DNA from: Burkholderiales bacterium
GTDB lineage: Bacteria > Pseudomonadota > Gammaproteobacteria > Burkholderiales > Burkholderiaceae_C
Assembly: GCA_019510465.1 (NCBI GenBank)
Contig: JAEKKH010000148.1
Span: 1 to 44,424 of the forward strand
Length of the DNA: 44,424 nucleotides
Reading direction: 5' to 3'
Part shown: positions 25,561 through 33,258 of the stretch, piece after piece
How the letters are laid out: each line of letters begins with the position of its first letter
How positions within the stretch are numbered: the stretch's first letter is position 1
The notes under the pieces: model-generated
Database searches by the model: none
What the model saw: the letters and a program-made list of their open reading frames with translations, nothing else
Told to the model about the DNA's origin: nothing
Translations under genes and position numbers: made by a program

Positions 25561-26361
25561 TCAGGGCGAAGCCGGCTCGAGGCCCGCGGCGCGGATGCCG
25601 GGACGACTGGCCGGATCGGCGATGAAGGCGATGAAGGCCTTCGCGTCGGATGCGTGCGCGCTGGCGGCCACCACGGCGGCGGCGTAAGGCGTCGTCCGCT
25701 GCAGCGAGTCGGGCAGGTCGCCGACGATGTCGATGCCTGGAACCGGCTGGAGTTCGCTGCGCTGCTGGCAACCGAACGACGCTTCGTGCCGAGCCAGGAT
25801 CTCGCCGACCGGCGTGGCCGGGATCTGGCGTCCCTTGCCGTGCATCGCCTCCTCGATGCCCAGGCGCCGCAGGAGCTCGTGCTGGATGTACTCGCCACTG
25901 GCGCTGTCGGACCAGGCCACCGACGATGCGGTGAGGAAGGCCTGGCGCACGTCCGCTTGCGTGTCGAAGCCTGGCCGGGGCGCCCCCGAAGGGACGGCGC
26001 ACGCGATCCTGGACAGGGCCAGCCTGACCTTGCTGCCCGGCAGCAGGCGGCCCTGCGACATCAACTCGTCCAGCGCCGGCTCGACCAGGATGACGACGTC
26101 CAGCGCCTCGCCGCGCGCCAGCCGCGCCGGCACCGCACCGGGCGTCGTCCCCATCGACGGCCCGAAGACGCGCCGGATGCGTGTCTCCGGCGCGCGCGCT
26201 TCGTACCGGCTGGCCAGCGCCTTGAAGGCCTCGGCGAACCCGCCCGATGACACGACCGTCAGGTCCGCGGCCTGCGCCTGGAGGGCAGCGAGAAGGCCGG
26301 ACAGGAGCGCCGCGCGGGCGAGGCGGACGTGCGCGGCCGAGGTGTTGCGAATGGACTTCAT
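25561..26361 (-). CDS. Orphan ModA-like periplasmic substrate-binding protein
   Basis: 266 residues. A signal peptide of about 34 residues ([15 protein letters not shown]) is followed by a type II periplasmic binding fold like ModA/sulfate-binding proteins: [20 protein letters not shown] at the mature start, [19 protein letters not shown], and a late [13 protein letters not shown]. No ABC ATPase or permease accompanies it; its partner in the operon is a secondary MFS carrier. Either it works with transporters encoded elsewhere, or it serves as a periplasmic ligand sensor or buffer. The ATG at 26361 has no strong Shine-Dalgarno but gives a normal signal peptide. Confidence 0.85.
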   Translation of the reverse strand: MKSIRNTSAAHVRLARAALLSGLLAALQAQAADLTVVSSGGFAEAFKALASRYEARAPETRIRRVFGPSMGTTPGAVPARLARGEALDVVILVEPALDELMSQGRLLPGSKVRLALSRIACAVPSGAPRPGFDTQADVRQAFLTASSVAWSDSASGEYIQHELLRRLGIEEAMHGKGRQIPATPVGEILARHEASFGCQQRSELQPVPGIDIVGDLPDSLQRTTPYAAAVVAASAHASDAKAFIAFIADPASRPGIRAAGLEPASP

Positions 26362-26434
26362 GTTCTGGCAGGCCTTCGGCGTGCTTTGTCTCCGATGCGG
26401 CCGATCTTGGGACGATCGGAGATCGACGTCCATT

Positions 26435-26444
26435 GCAACGTTGC
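26435..26444. promoter_or_regulatory. Perfect palindrome in divergent LysR promoter
   Basis: GCAACGTTGC is a perfect 10-bp palindrome in the 96-bp gap between the ModA-like gene and the divergent LysR gene. Within TTGCAACGTTGCTTA it has the partially symmetric T-rich/A-rich form expected of a LysR box, 14 bases before the LysR start. Confidence 0.45.
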
Positions 26445-26457
26445 TTATGATCAGTGC

Positions 26458-27354
26458 ATGATTGGCAACGGTCTCGATCTCGACCAGCTGCGCGCCTTCG
26501 TCACGGTGGCGGATCTGCGCAGCTTCCGCCAGGCCGCCGACGAACTCCACCTGTCGCCGCCGGCCTTGAGCCGCCGCATCGAGCGGCTGGAGGAACGCGT
26601 GGGCGCGCGCCTCCTCGAACGCACCTCGCGATCCGTGCGGCTGAGCGTGGTGGGCGAAGCCTTCGTCGAGCGCGTGCGCTCGGTGCTGGAGGATCTGGAC
26701 GACGCGATCCTGGGCGTCAACGAGCTGTCGTCCGGGCACGCCGGACGCCTCACCGTGGCCGCGGTTCCTTCGGCGGCAAGCGGCTTCGTCCCGCAGGCGC
26801 TGTCCCGCCTGGCCGCGCGCTACCCGGGCATCCGCGTGCGACTGCTCGACGGGTCGCTTCAGGCCACGGCGCTGGCGGTGCTTGGCGGCCAGGCCGACGT
26901 CGGCATCGGGTTCGATGACAGCGCCATCCCCGGACTGCGGGCCGAATTGCTCGGCGAGGAGCCCTACGTGCTGTCGTTGCCGGCGGAGCATCGCTGGGCC
27001 CGGCGACGGACGATCCGCCTGCAGGAACTGGCCGACGAGCCCATGCTGAGCCTGGCTGCGGGCAGCGGAAACCGGGCCGTGCTGGACCAGCAGCTCGCGC
27101 AGGCCGGCGTCGCGCTGCGGGTCACGCACGAGGCCGCGCACATCGGGGCGTTGATCGGGATGGTGGAAGCCGGCCTGGGCGGCGCGCTGGTGCCGGCCAT
27201 GGCCTTGCGGTCCGCGCCGGCCGGCGTGGCTGCCGTGCCGCTCCGCGGCCGCCCATTGCGCCGCAGGATCGCCCTGCTGACGCCGGCCGAGCGCCGCCTC
27301 ACCCCGCTCGCCCAGCGCCTGCTTCCGGAGCTCAGGTCGGCATTCCGGGCGTGA
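26458..27354 (+). CDS. LysR-family transcriptional regulator
   Basis: 298 residues. The N-terminus LDLDQLRAFVTVADLRSF and the helix-turn-helix FRQAADELHLSPPALSRRIE are textbook LysR; the effector domain begins near 95 (GRLTVAAVPSAAS). It is divergent from the ModA-like binding-protein gene and its CitA/TcuC-like transporter, so it probably activates them in response to the transported acid. A shorter ATG at 26446 is out of frame. It converges with the lactonase gene at 27407, leaving 52 bases between them. Confidence 0.92.
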   Translation: MIGNGLDLDQLRAFVTVADLRSFRQAADELHLSPPALSRRIERLEERVGARLLERTSRSVRLSVVGEAFVERVRSVLEDLDDAILGVNELSSGHAGRLTVAAVPSAASGFVPQALSRLAARYPGIRVRLLDGSLQATALAVLGGQADVGIGFDDSAIPGLRAELLGEEPYVLSLPAEHRWARRRTIRLQELADEPMLSLAAGSGNRAVLDQQLAQAGVALRVTHEAAHIGALIGMVEAGLGGALVPAMALRSAPAGVAAVPLRGRPLRRRIALLTPAERRLTPLAQRLLPELRSAFRA

Positions 27355-27406
27355 GCGGGACGCCAGGCCGAACCGCGTGCGCGCGTGGTCGGGCCGCTGC
27401 GGGTGC

Positions 27407-28528
27407 TCAAGGCAGGTCGACGATCTCGACCCAGTTCGGATTCCTGCCGACCGCCGTGCGCACGGGCGCGCCGAGCGCCCCGCTGCTGGCGTCGATGGCG
27501 TGCACCGACACGCTGTTCGACTCCTGGCCGGCCACGACGAGGAAGGCGCCGCCCGGATCGATCGCGAAGCCGCGCGGGGTCTTCTCGGTGGCCGTCTGGC
27601 CGAGCGGCTGCAGCAGTCCGGTGGCCGGATCGACCCGGAACGCCGAGATCGTGCTGGAGCTTCGCTCCGACGCGTAGAGGAAGCGTCCGTCCGGCGACAG
27701 GTGCAGGTCGGCCGCCCAGGGCTTGCCGGCGAAGCCGGCCGGCAGGGTGGTCGTGCGCTGCAATTCGCGCAGCGTGCCGCGCTGGCCGTCCCAGGCGTAG
27801 ACCCCGAGCGACGCGTCGACCTCGCCGAGCAGGTACATGAAGCGCTGCGCCCGGTCCCACACGAAATGACGCGGGCCCGACTTCGGCGGCGCGGCCAGCA
27901 ACGGCGGATCGTTCGGCGTCAGCTTGCCCAGTTGCGCGTCGAAGCGCCAGATCGACACGTTGTCGCCGCCGAGGCTCGTGGCCAGGACGAAGCGGTTGGC
28001 GGCGTCGGCATGGATCGCATGGGCGTTCGGCGCCGTCTCGATCAACTGCCGCGTCGGGCCGACGATGCCGTCCTTGCCGATCTCGTTGACGGCGATCCTG
28101 CCGCCGCCATACGACGCCGAGAACAGCCAGCGGCCGCTGCGGTCGGTGTCGATGTTGGCCATGCTGTCGGCCAGCGAGGACTCGCCCAGCCGCGTCAGGC
28201 GGCCGCTCGCGGCGTCGATGGCGAAGCTGGTCACCCGATAGGGCTGCGAGCGCAGCGACGCGTACAGGAAGCGCTTGTCGGGGCTCACCGCGAGCGGCAT
28301 CGCCGTCCCGCCCACCTTCACCGTGTCCAGCGGCAGGAGCGCGCCCCCGGACTTGTCCAGTTGCAGCACCGAGATGTCCTGGCTGTCCGCATTCGAGACG
28401 TAGACGACCGTGGTCGCCTGCGCGCCGAATGCGGCGGCCAGGAGCAGGCCCGCCAGGCCGGCGGCGAGGCGCCGGCCCGGCGAAGCGGCGTGGCGCACTT
28501 CGGTCGGGGGTGCGAGCGCGGCGGTCAT
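27407..28528 (-). CDS. Beta-propeller lactonase (6-phosphogluconolactonase YbhE-like), exported
   Basis: 373 residues. A hydrophobic leader (LAAGLAGLLLAAAFGAQA, about residues 21-38) suggests export. The rest is a seven-bladed propeller of the lactonase family with repeats such as VYVSNADSQDISVLQLD, SPDKRFLYASLRS and PDGRFLYASERSS. Family members open sugar lactones such as gluconolactone or muconolactone. Its ATG overlaps the stop of the upstream sugar-acid transporter gene (ATGA, 28525-28528), which argues that it feeds aldonates to that transporter from the periplasm. Confidence 0.87.
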   Translation of the reverse strand: MTAALAPPTEVRHAASPGRRLAAGLAGLLLAAAFGAQATTVVYVSNADSQDISVLQLDKSGGALLPLDTVKVGGTAMPLAVSPDKRFLYASLRSQPYRVTSFAIDAASGRLTRLGESSLADSMANIDTDRSGRWLFSASYGGGRIAVNEIGKDGIVGPTRQLIETAPNAHAIHADAANRFVLATSLGGDNVSIWRFDAQLGKLTPNDPPLLAAPPKSGPRHFVWDRAQRFMYLLGEVDASLGVYAWDGQRGTLRELQRTTTLPAGFAGKPWAADLHLSPDGRFLYASERSSSTISAFRVDPATGLLQPLGQTATEKTPRGFAIDPGGAFLVVAGQESNSVSVHAIDASSGALGAPVRTAVGRNPNWVEIVDLP

Positions 28529-29913
28529 GCGGGGGCGTCCTGGAATTCGATTCGCCGGATCTTGCCGACGACCACGGTGTAGGCCACGACGGTCACGAGC
28601 GCGTTCAGCCCGACGAACACGAGCGCGAGGTTGAACGAGCCGGTCGTGTCGACGATGTAGCCGATGACGATGGGCGTGACGATGCCCGCCGTGTTGCCGA
28701 ACATGTTGAAGATGCTGCCAGCGAGGCCGACGACTTCCCGCGGCGCGGTGTCCGCGACCACGGCCCAGCCGAGCGAGCCGACGCCCTTGCCGAAGAAGGC
28801 GAGCGCCATCAGGCCGACGACCAGCCATTCGCTGTCGACGTAGTTGCACAGGATCAGGCTCACCGACAGCAGCATGCCCGCGATGATCGGCAGCTTGCGG
28901 GCCGCGGTGAGCGACCAGCCGGCCCTCAACAGCGAATCGGAGAGGAGGCCGCCCAGCACGCCGCCGACGAAGCCGCACAGCGCCGGCAGCGACGCCATGA
29001 AGCCGGCCTTGAGGATCGACATGTGCCGCTGCTGCACGAGGTAGACAGGGAACCAGGTCAGGAAGAAATACGTCAGCACGTTGATGGAGAACTGGCCGAT
29101 GTAGACGCCCAGCAGCATGCGGTTGGCCAGCAGGCGCTTCAGGTAGAAGAACGTGCGGCCCTGCTTCATCGTGCGCGACTGGACGGGCGCGTCCGGCGCG
29201 GCCTCGCCCATGTCGATCAGCCCGCCGCCATCGGCGATGTGCTGGAGCTCCGCGCGGTTGACCGACGGGTGCCTGGACGGACTCCGCATGAAGCGCACCC
29301 ACAGGAGCGCGAACACGATGCCCACGGCGCCCATCGAGACGTAGACCATGCGCCAGCCGAACCAGTGCGTGATCGCGGCCATCAGCGGCGTGAAGGCCAT
29401 CGCCGCGAAGTACTGCGCCGAGTTGAAGATCGCGGACGCCGTGCCGCGTTCGACGGTCGGGAACCAGCTGGCGACCAGCTTCGCGTTGGCAGGAAAGGCC
29501 GGGGACTCCGCCAATCCGACGGCGAAGCGCAGGACGAACAGCGTCGTGACCGCGCCCACGCCGCTCGCGACCGCCGAGCCCCATCCCGTCGCCGCCTGCA
29601 GCAGCGTGAACAGCGACCACGCGAAGATGCTGCAGGCGTAGACGCGGCGCGGACCGAAGCGGTCCAGCAGCCAGCCGCCCGGCACCTGCGCGAGGACGTA
29701 GGCCCAGCTGAACGCCGAGAACATGTAGCCCATCTGCACCGCACCGAAGCCGAACTCGGTGCGCATCGCGGGGCCGGTGACCGAGAGCGTCGCCCGATCC
29801 GCGTAGTTGAGCGTCGTGATCAGGAAGATCGCGGCGAGAACGCCGTAGCGGATCCTCGTGGCGACGCCGGACGAGACCCCGGCCTGGGCAGACAGCGCAG
29901 AAGTGTTCGTCAT
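28525..29913 (-). CDS. MFS sugar-acid transporter (GudP/DgoT-like, ACS family)
   Basis: 462 residues with 12 predicted membrane helices. The start ITTLNYADRATLSVTGPAM and the motif PGGWLLDRFGPRRVYA place it in the anion:cation symporter family with glucarate (GudP) and galactonate (DgoT) carriers. It imports hexonates or hexarates with protons. It is translationally coupled to the lactonase downstream. There is no adjacent regulator, but the 525-bp upstream region carries repeated TTGTA-N-GACA(A/T) sites that look like targets of a FadR/GntR-type sugar-acid regulator encoded elsewhere. Confidence 0.9.
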   Translation of the reverse strand: MTNTSALSAQAGVSSGVATRIRYGVLAAIFLITTLNYADRATLSVTGPAMRTEFGFGAVQMGYMFSAFSWAYVLAQVPGGWLLDRFGPRRVYACSIFAWSLFTLLQAATGWGSAVASGVGAVTTLFVLRFAVGLAESPAFPANAKLVASWFPTVERGTASAIFNSAQYFAAMAFTPLMAAITHWFGWRMVYVSMGAVGIVFALLWVRFMRSPSRHPSVNRAELQHIADGGGLIDMGEAAPDAPVQSRTMKQGRTFFYLKRLLANRMLLGVYIGQFSINVLTYFFLTWFPVYLVQQRHMSILKAGFMASLPALCGFVGGVLGGLLSDSLLRAGWSLTAARKLPIIAGMLLSVSLILCNYVDSEWLVVGLMALAFFGKGVGSLGWAVVADTAPREVVGLAGSIFNMFGNTAGIVTPIVIGYIVDTTGSFNLALVFVGLNALVTVVAYTVVVGKIRRIEFQDAPA

Positions 29914-30330
29914 GACCGGGCCCGCCGGACCGGATGCGCGCTCGGCGCGTCGCGACAGGCATCACGCCTGGCGGACGGTGAAGCGTCGCCGGATGTCTCG
30001 ATGTGGAAGAAAGTCATATGTTGTCCTACAACTTGATCGCACTATCCGTCAGGTATCGACAGCTATGGAATAGGCGTATTCCCGGTGATTCTCAAGCAGC
30101 GCCCGCTGAATCAGCCGTGGTGCCGAATCGCTATGTTGTATGACATCCTATGACAATTGACGGCAGGGTGCAGCACCAGACGCCCTGTACAGGCACGCCC
30201 GCAGCACCTGATGGCGGCTGACTTGCGTTGTCGGCCACCTGCGGTCGGTCGCGACCGACCGGTCTCGGGAAGGCTGTCGCGGAGGCTCCGCCAGATGGAG
30301 ACCGCATTCAGGTACGAACTATGATCGCTG
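29914..30330. other. Long AT-richer promoter region without genes
   Basis: About 417 bases upstream of the sugar-acid transporter with no coding frame that I can support. It is less GC-rich than the surroundings around 30001-30160 and holds the TTGTA-type operators. The rest (30160-30330) shows nothing I recognise beyond short inverted repeats. Confidence 0.4.
30020..30155. promoter_or_regulatory. TTGTA-type operator copies upstream of the sugar-acid transporter
   Basis: GTTGTCCTACAAC at 30020-30032 is a perfect inverted repeat (5-base arms, 3-base spacer). Its bottom strand TTGTAGGACAA matches TTGTATGACAT at 30136-30146 in 9 of 11 positions. The latter overlaps a direct repeat TATGACA-TCC-TATGACA (30139-30155). 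Both sites lie upstream of the MFS/lactonase operon. The form resembles operators described for GntR-family sugar-acid regulators such as DgoR. Confidence 0.5.
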
Positions 30331-30413
30331 GTCGGCGTGGCGGAATTTGGTAGACGCACGAGCCCCACTCGTCCCTCTCACGAGGGTGCAGGTTCAACCC
30401 CTGTTGCCTGACG
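30331..30413 (+). pseudogene. Degenerate tRNA-Leu-like sequence
   Basis: The sequence folds as a class II tRNA. The acceptor 30331-30337 pairs with 30405-30412 with one bulged T at 30409. The D stem is GCG/CGC (30340-30342/30355-30357) with GGTAGA in the loop, and the long variable arm is CCCTC/GAGGG (30373-30377/30382-30386). A canonical T arm has GCAGG/CCTGT around TTCAACC (30388-30404). The D-arm wording GGAATTTGGTAGACGC is leucine-type with one extra T. The anticodon arm is damaged: 13 bases instead of 17 and a CCCCA loop without U33. No CCA is encoded. It is therefore called a tRNA-Leu remnant. Confidence 0.65.
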
Positions 30414-30438
30414 CGCCTCGGAGGCACTCGAACAGACG

Positions 30439-31626
30439 CTACGCCCGGCTGGATGCGACGGCAGGCGTCATTCGGCCCCGCCGGTCTTCGATGAGGATGA
30501 ACAGCAGCCCGAGGAAGGGAACGACCGCTGCCGCAAACGGCACGACCGCGGCGCCGTAGTGGCTGTCGACCACGCTGCCTCCCACGATGCCGCCGATGGC
30601 ATTGGCGATGTTGAACGCGGAGATGTTGGCCGTCGCGGCGAGTTCCGGTGCCTGGCTGCCGAAACGCATCACACGCATCTGCATCGGCGGCACATTCGCG
30701 AACGACGCGACGCCGAAGACGAACGCGGCTGCGAGGAACGGCCACTTCTGGGTCGCGACCAGGCCCACGAGGAGCAGCGAGGCGATCATCGCGGCCGGCC
30801 ACCAGAGCAATGACAGCCGCAGATTGGAGTCCGCGCTGTGGCCGCCCACGTAGTTGCCCAGTACCAGGCCGGCGCCGACGACGACCAGCACCCACCAGAT
30901 GTCGGCGGGAGGAAAACCGGCGATCCTCTCCGCAACCGGCGCGATATATCCGTAGAAGCACATGAAGCCGGCCCAGCCGAGGATGGTGATCGTCAGGCCC
31001 GAAAGCAAGTCACGGTTGCCGAAGACCGTCAGCTGACGACGGACGGAGATCGGCGGCTCGGCGCCTTGAGGCCTGATCGCGGCGGCGATCGCAATTGCGG
31101 CGGCGATCCCTGACAGGGCGACGACGCCAAAGGTGAGGTGCCATCCGAACATGTTGCCGATCCAGGCACCGGCCGGTACGCCAAGGACGTTGGCGAGCGT
31201 CAGGCCCGTGAACATCAACCCCACGGCCCTGCCTGCCAACCTGGGAGGAGCGAGGCGAGTGGCGACGACGGCACCGATGCCGTAGAAGGGCCCTTGCGTC
31301 AGTCCCGCGATGACTCGACTCAGAAGTAGCGTCCCATAGTTCGCGCTCAATGCTGCGACCAGGTTGCCGACGACGAAGAGCGCCATCAGGGCCAGCAGCA
31401 CGGCGCGCTTCTCGAAGCGCGCGAGCCACAGGGTGAGCACCGGGCCGCCCAGGACGATGGCCAGCGCGTAGGCGGTGATGAGGCCGCCGGCGCGACCTTC
31501 GGAGACGTTCAGGCTGGAGGCTACCCGCGGAAGAATGCCCGCGATGACGAATTCGGCCGTGCCGATGGCGAACGCGGAGAGGGTCAGGATCCAGATCTGG
31601 ACGGGCATCTTGTCGTTGGCTGGCAT
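30439..31626 (-). CDS. MFS drug/sugar efflux transporter (AraJ/DHA1-like)
   Basis: 395 residues with about 12 membrane helices. The opening FAIGTAEFVIAGILPRVA and the pattern VSEGRAGGLITAYALAIVLGGPV are characteristic of DHA1 proton antiporters such as AraJ, YdhP and SotB. It probably exports a toxic or surplus small molecule. It starts 8 bases downstream of the SDR stop and is the last gene of a minus-strand run. Codon choice seems slightly less GC-biased than in the catabolic operon, a weak hint of separate origin. Its stop lies just beyond the tRNA-like remnant. Confidence 0.9.
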   Translation of the reverse strand: MPANDKMPVQIWILTLSAFAIGTAEFVIAGILPRVASSLNVSEGRAGGLITAYALAIVLGGPVLTLWLARFEKRAVLLALMALFVVGNLVAALSANYGTLLLSRVIAGLTQGPFYGIGAVVATRLAPPRLAGRAVGLMFTGLTLANVLGVPAGAWIGNMFGWHLTFGVVALSGIAAAIAIAAAIRPQGAEPPISVRRQLTVFGNRDLLSGLTITILGWAGFMCFYGYIAPVAERIAGFPPADIWWVLVVVGAGLVLGNYVGGHSADSNLRLSLLWWPAAMIASLLLVGLVATQKWPFLAAAFVFGVASFANVPPMQMRVMRFGSQAPELAATANISAFNIANAIGGIVGGSVVDSHYGAAVVPFAAAVVPFLGLLFILIEDRRGRMTPAVASSRA

Positions 31627-31634
31627 GGCGGCAC

Positions 31635-32429
31635 CTAGGCGATCGTGCGGACGACGCCGCCGTCGACGCGCAGCGAAGCGCCGGTGGTGGCCGACGCCTG
31701 CGCACTGCAGGCGTAGACGATCATCGCGGCCGTTTCGTCGGGGGTGGCAAAGCGCTTCAGCAGCGATGACGGGCGAGTGCTCGCGAAGAATTCCCTTTCG
31801 ACGGTCGCGACGTCGACGCCGCGTTTGCTGGCCATCTGCGCGACGAAGGCCCCGACGCCCTCGGATGCCGTCGGCCCGGGCAACACGCTGTTGACCGTGA
31901 CGCCGGTGCCCGCGAGCGTCTCCGCGAGGCCGCGGGCGACCGCCAGTTGGGCCGTCTTCGTCACGCCGTAGTGGATCATCTCGGTCGGGATCTGGAGCCC
32001 GGACTCGCTCGAGACGAAGACGATTCGTCCCCAGTTGCGGGCCGTCATGCCCTTGACGTAGTGGCGCGAGAGACGAACGCCGCTCAGGACGTTCGTCTCG
32101 AAGAACCGCATCCAGTCCTCGTCGGAGATGTCTCCGAAAGGCTTGGGCTCGAAGATGCCCATGTTGTTGACCAGGACGTCGACGTCCGGCAGGTGCGCGA
32201 TGAGGCGCTCGCATCCTGCCTTCGTGCCGAGGTCTGCCGCGAAGCCGTCGGCCGTCGCGCCGGGCACACTCAGGCGGAGAGCCTTCAACGCGGCGTCGAT
32301 GCGCTCCGCACTGCGGCCATTCACCGTGACCACCGCCCCTTCGGCCAGCAGCGCTCGAGCGACCGCGAGGCCGATCCCCGCCGTCGATCCCGTCACCAGG
32401 GCACGTTTGCCCTTGAGTCTGTAGTCCAT
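31635..32429 (-). CDS. Short-chain dehydrogenase/reductase (SDR)
   Basis: 264 residues. Cofactor motif TGSTAGIG at about 14-21, NNMG in place of NNAG at about 88-91, catalytic Ser in FVSSES and YGVTK (Tyr-x3-Lys) near 155. It is a classical NAD(P)-dependent oxidoreductase with a complete active site; substrate unknown. It lies 8 bases upstream of the MFS exporter gene and 64 bases after a second SDR gene, and the three were probably transcribed together with the alpha/beta hydrolase. Confidence 0.88.
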   Translation of the reverse strand: MDYRLKGKRALVTGSTAGIGLAVARALLAEGAVVTVNGRSAERIDAALKALRLSVPGATADGFAADLGTKAGCERLIAHLPDVDVLVNNMGIFEPKPFGDISDEDWMRFFETNVLSGVRLSRHYVKGMTARNWGRIVFVSSESGLQIPTEMIHYGVTKTAQLAVARGLAETLAGTGVTVNSVLPGPTASEGVGAFVAQMASKRGVDVATVEREFFASTRPSSLLKRFATPDETAAMIVYACSAQASATTGASLRVDGGVVRTIA

Positions 32430-32493
32430 CTCTCTCTCCTTGATGTGTGCATGCCGTCCAGGCGACGAGGCCGTATGCCCGGGATGCGGTCGG

Positions 32494-33240
32494 TCAGAGG
32501 CTCAGCCCGCCGTCGACGATGAGCTCGGAGCCCACGGCGAAACGCGTCTCGTCCGATGCCAGGTAGACCACGGCCTTGGCGATCTCCGAGGCGTCGCCGA
32601 AGCGGCCCGCCTTCACCAGGCCGAGGATGCCCTGGGCGGTCTCGTCGAGTTGCTCCGGCGTCAGGCCCAGCTTGCCGTACAGCGGCGTCGAGATGGGGCC
32701 GGGACTGACCGCGTTGACGCGGATGCCGCGCCCGATCAGTTCACCCGACAGCGTCCTGGCCAGCGACAGCAGCGCCGCCTTCGTCGCCGCATAGACGCTG
32801 GAGTTGGGCATGCCGATGTGGGCGTTGATCGAGGCGTTGAGAACGATCGACGACGGATTGGCCAGCAGTGGCACGAGTGCCTGCAGGAGGAAGTACGGCC
32901 CGCGGATGTTGATGTTGAAACTGCGATCGAACGCCGCCGCATCCCAAGCCTCGATGGGCCGGAATTCCGCGACGCCGGCGTTGACGAAGACGACGTCGAG
33001 ACCGCCCAGCGACGTCTCGATCTGCCGGGCCAGGCTGGCCTGGGCATCGATGTCCGAGGCATCGGCTCGCAGGATCAACGCCTTGTCGCCGAGCACCTTG
33101 GCGGCCTCCTCGAGGTTGGCCGGGTTGTTGCCCGTGATGACGACTCGCGCGCCTTCCGCGATGAATTCGCGTGCGGTCTCGAGGCCGATGCCGGTGGTGC
33201 CGCCGGTGATGAGGGCACGCTTGCCTTGGAGTCGGGTCAT
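32494..33240 (-). CDS. Short-chain dehydrogenase/reductase (SDR)
   Basis: 248 residues with TGGTTGIG (residues 12-19), a D-rich acidic loop (RADASD), NAG near 89, catalytic Ser in LNASIN and YAATK near 150, then the C-terminal VGSELIVDGGLSL. All classical SDR features are present. It is not a close copy of the neighbouring SDR at 31635. It starts 18 bases after the alpha/beta hydrolase stop. Pairing of an exported hydrolase and cytoplasmic reductases with a transporter suggests processing of an ester, epoxide or carbonyl compound, but no substrate can be named. Confidence 0.9.
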   Translation of the reverse strand: MTRLQGKRALITGGTTGIGLETAREFIAEGARVVITGNNPANLEEAAKVLGDKALILRADASDIDAQASLARQIETSLGGLDVVFVNAGVAEFRPIEAWDAAAFDRSFNINIRGPYFLLQALVPLLANPSSIVLNASINAHIGMPNSSVYAATKAALLSLARTLSGELIGRGIRVNAVSPGPISTPLYGKLGLTPEQLDETAQGILGLVKAGRFGDASEIAKAVVYLASDETRFAVGSELIVDGGLSL

Positions 33241-33258
33241 GGTGAGTCTCCGCGCGTG

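Noticed and set aside
30331-30413. Functional tRNA-Leu
   Set aside because: Anticodon arm is four bases short, U33 is missing, the acceptor stem has a bulge and no CCA is encoded, so it was listed as a degenerate remnant.
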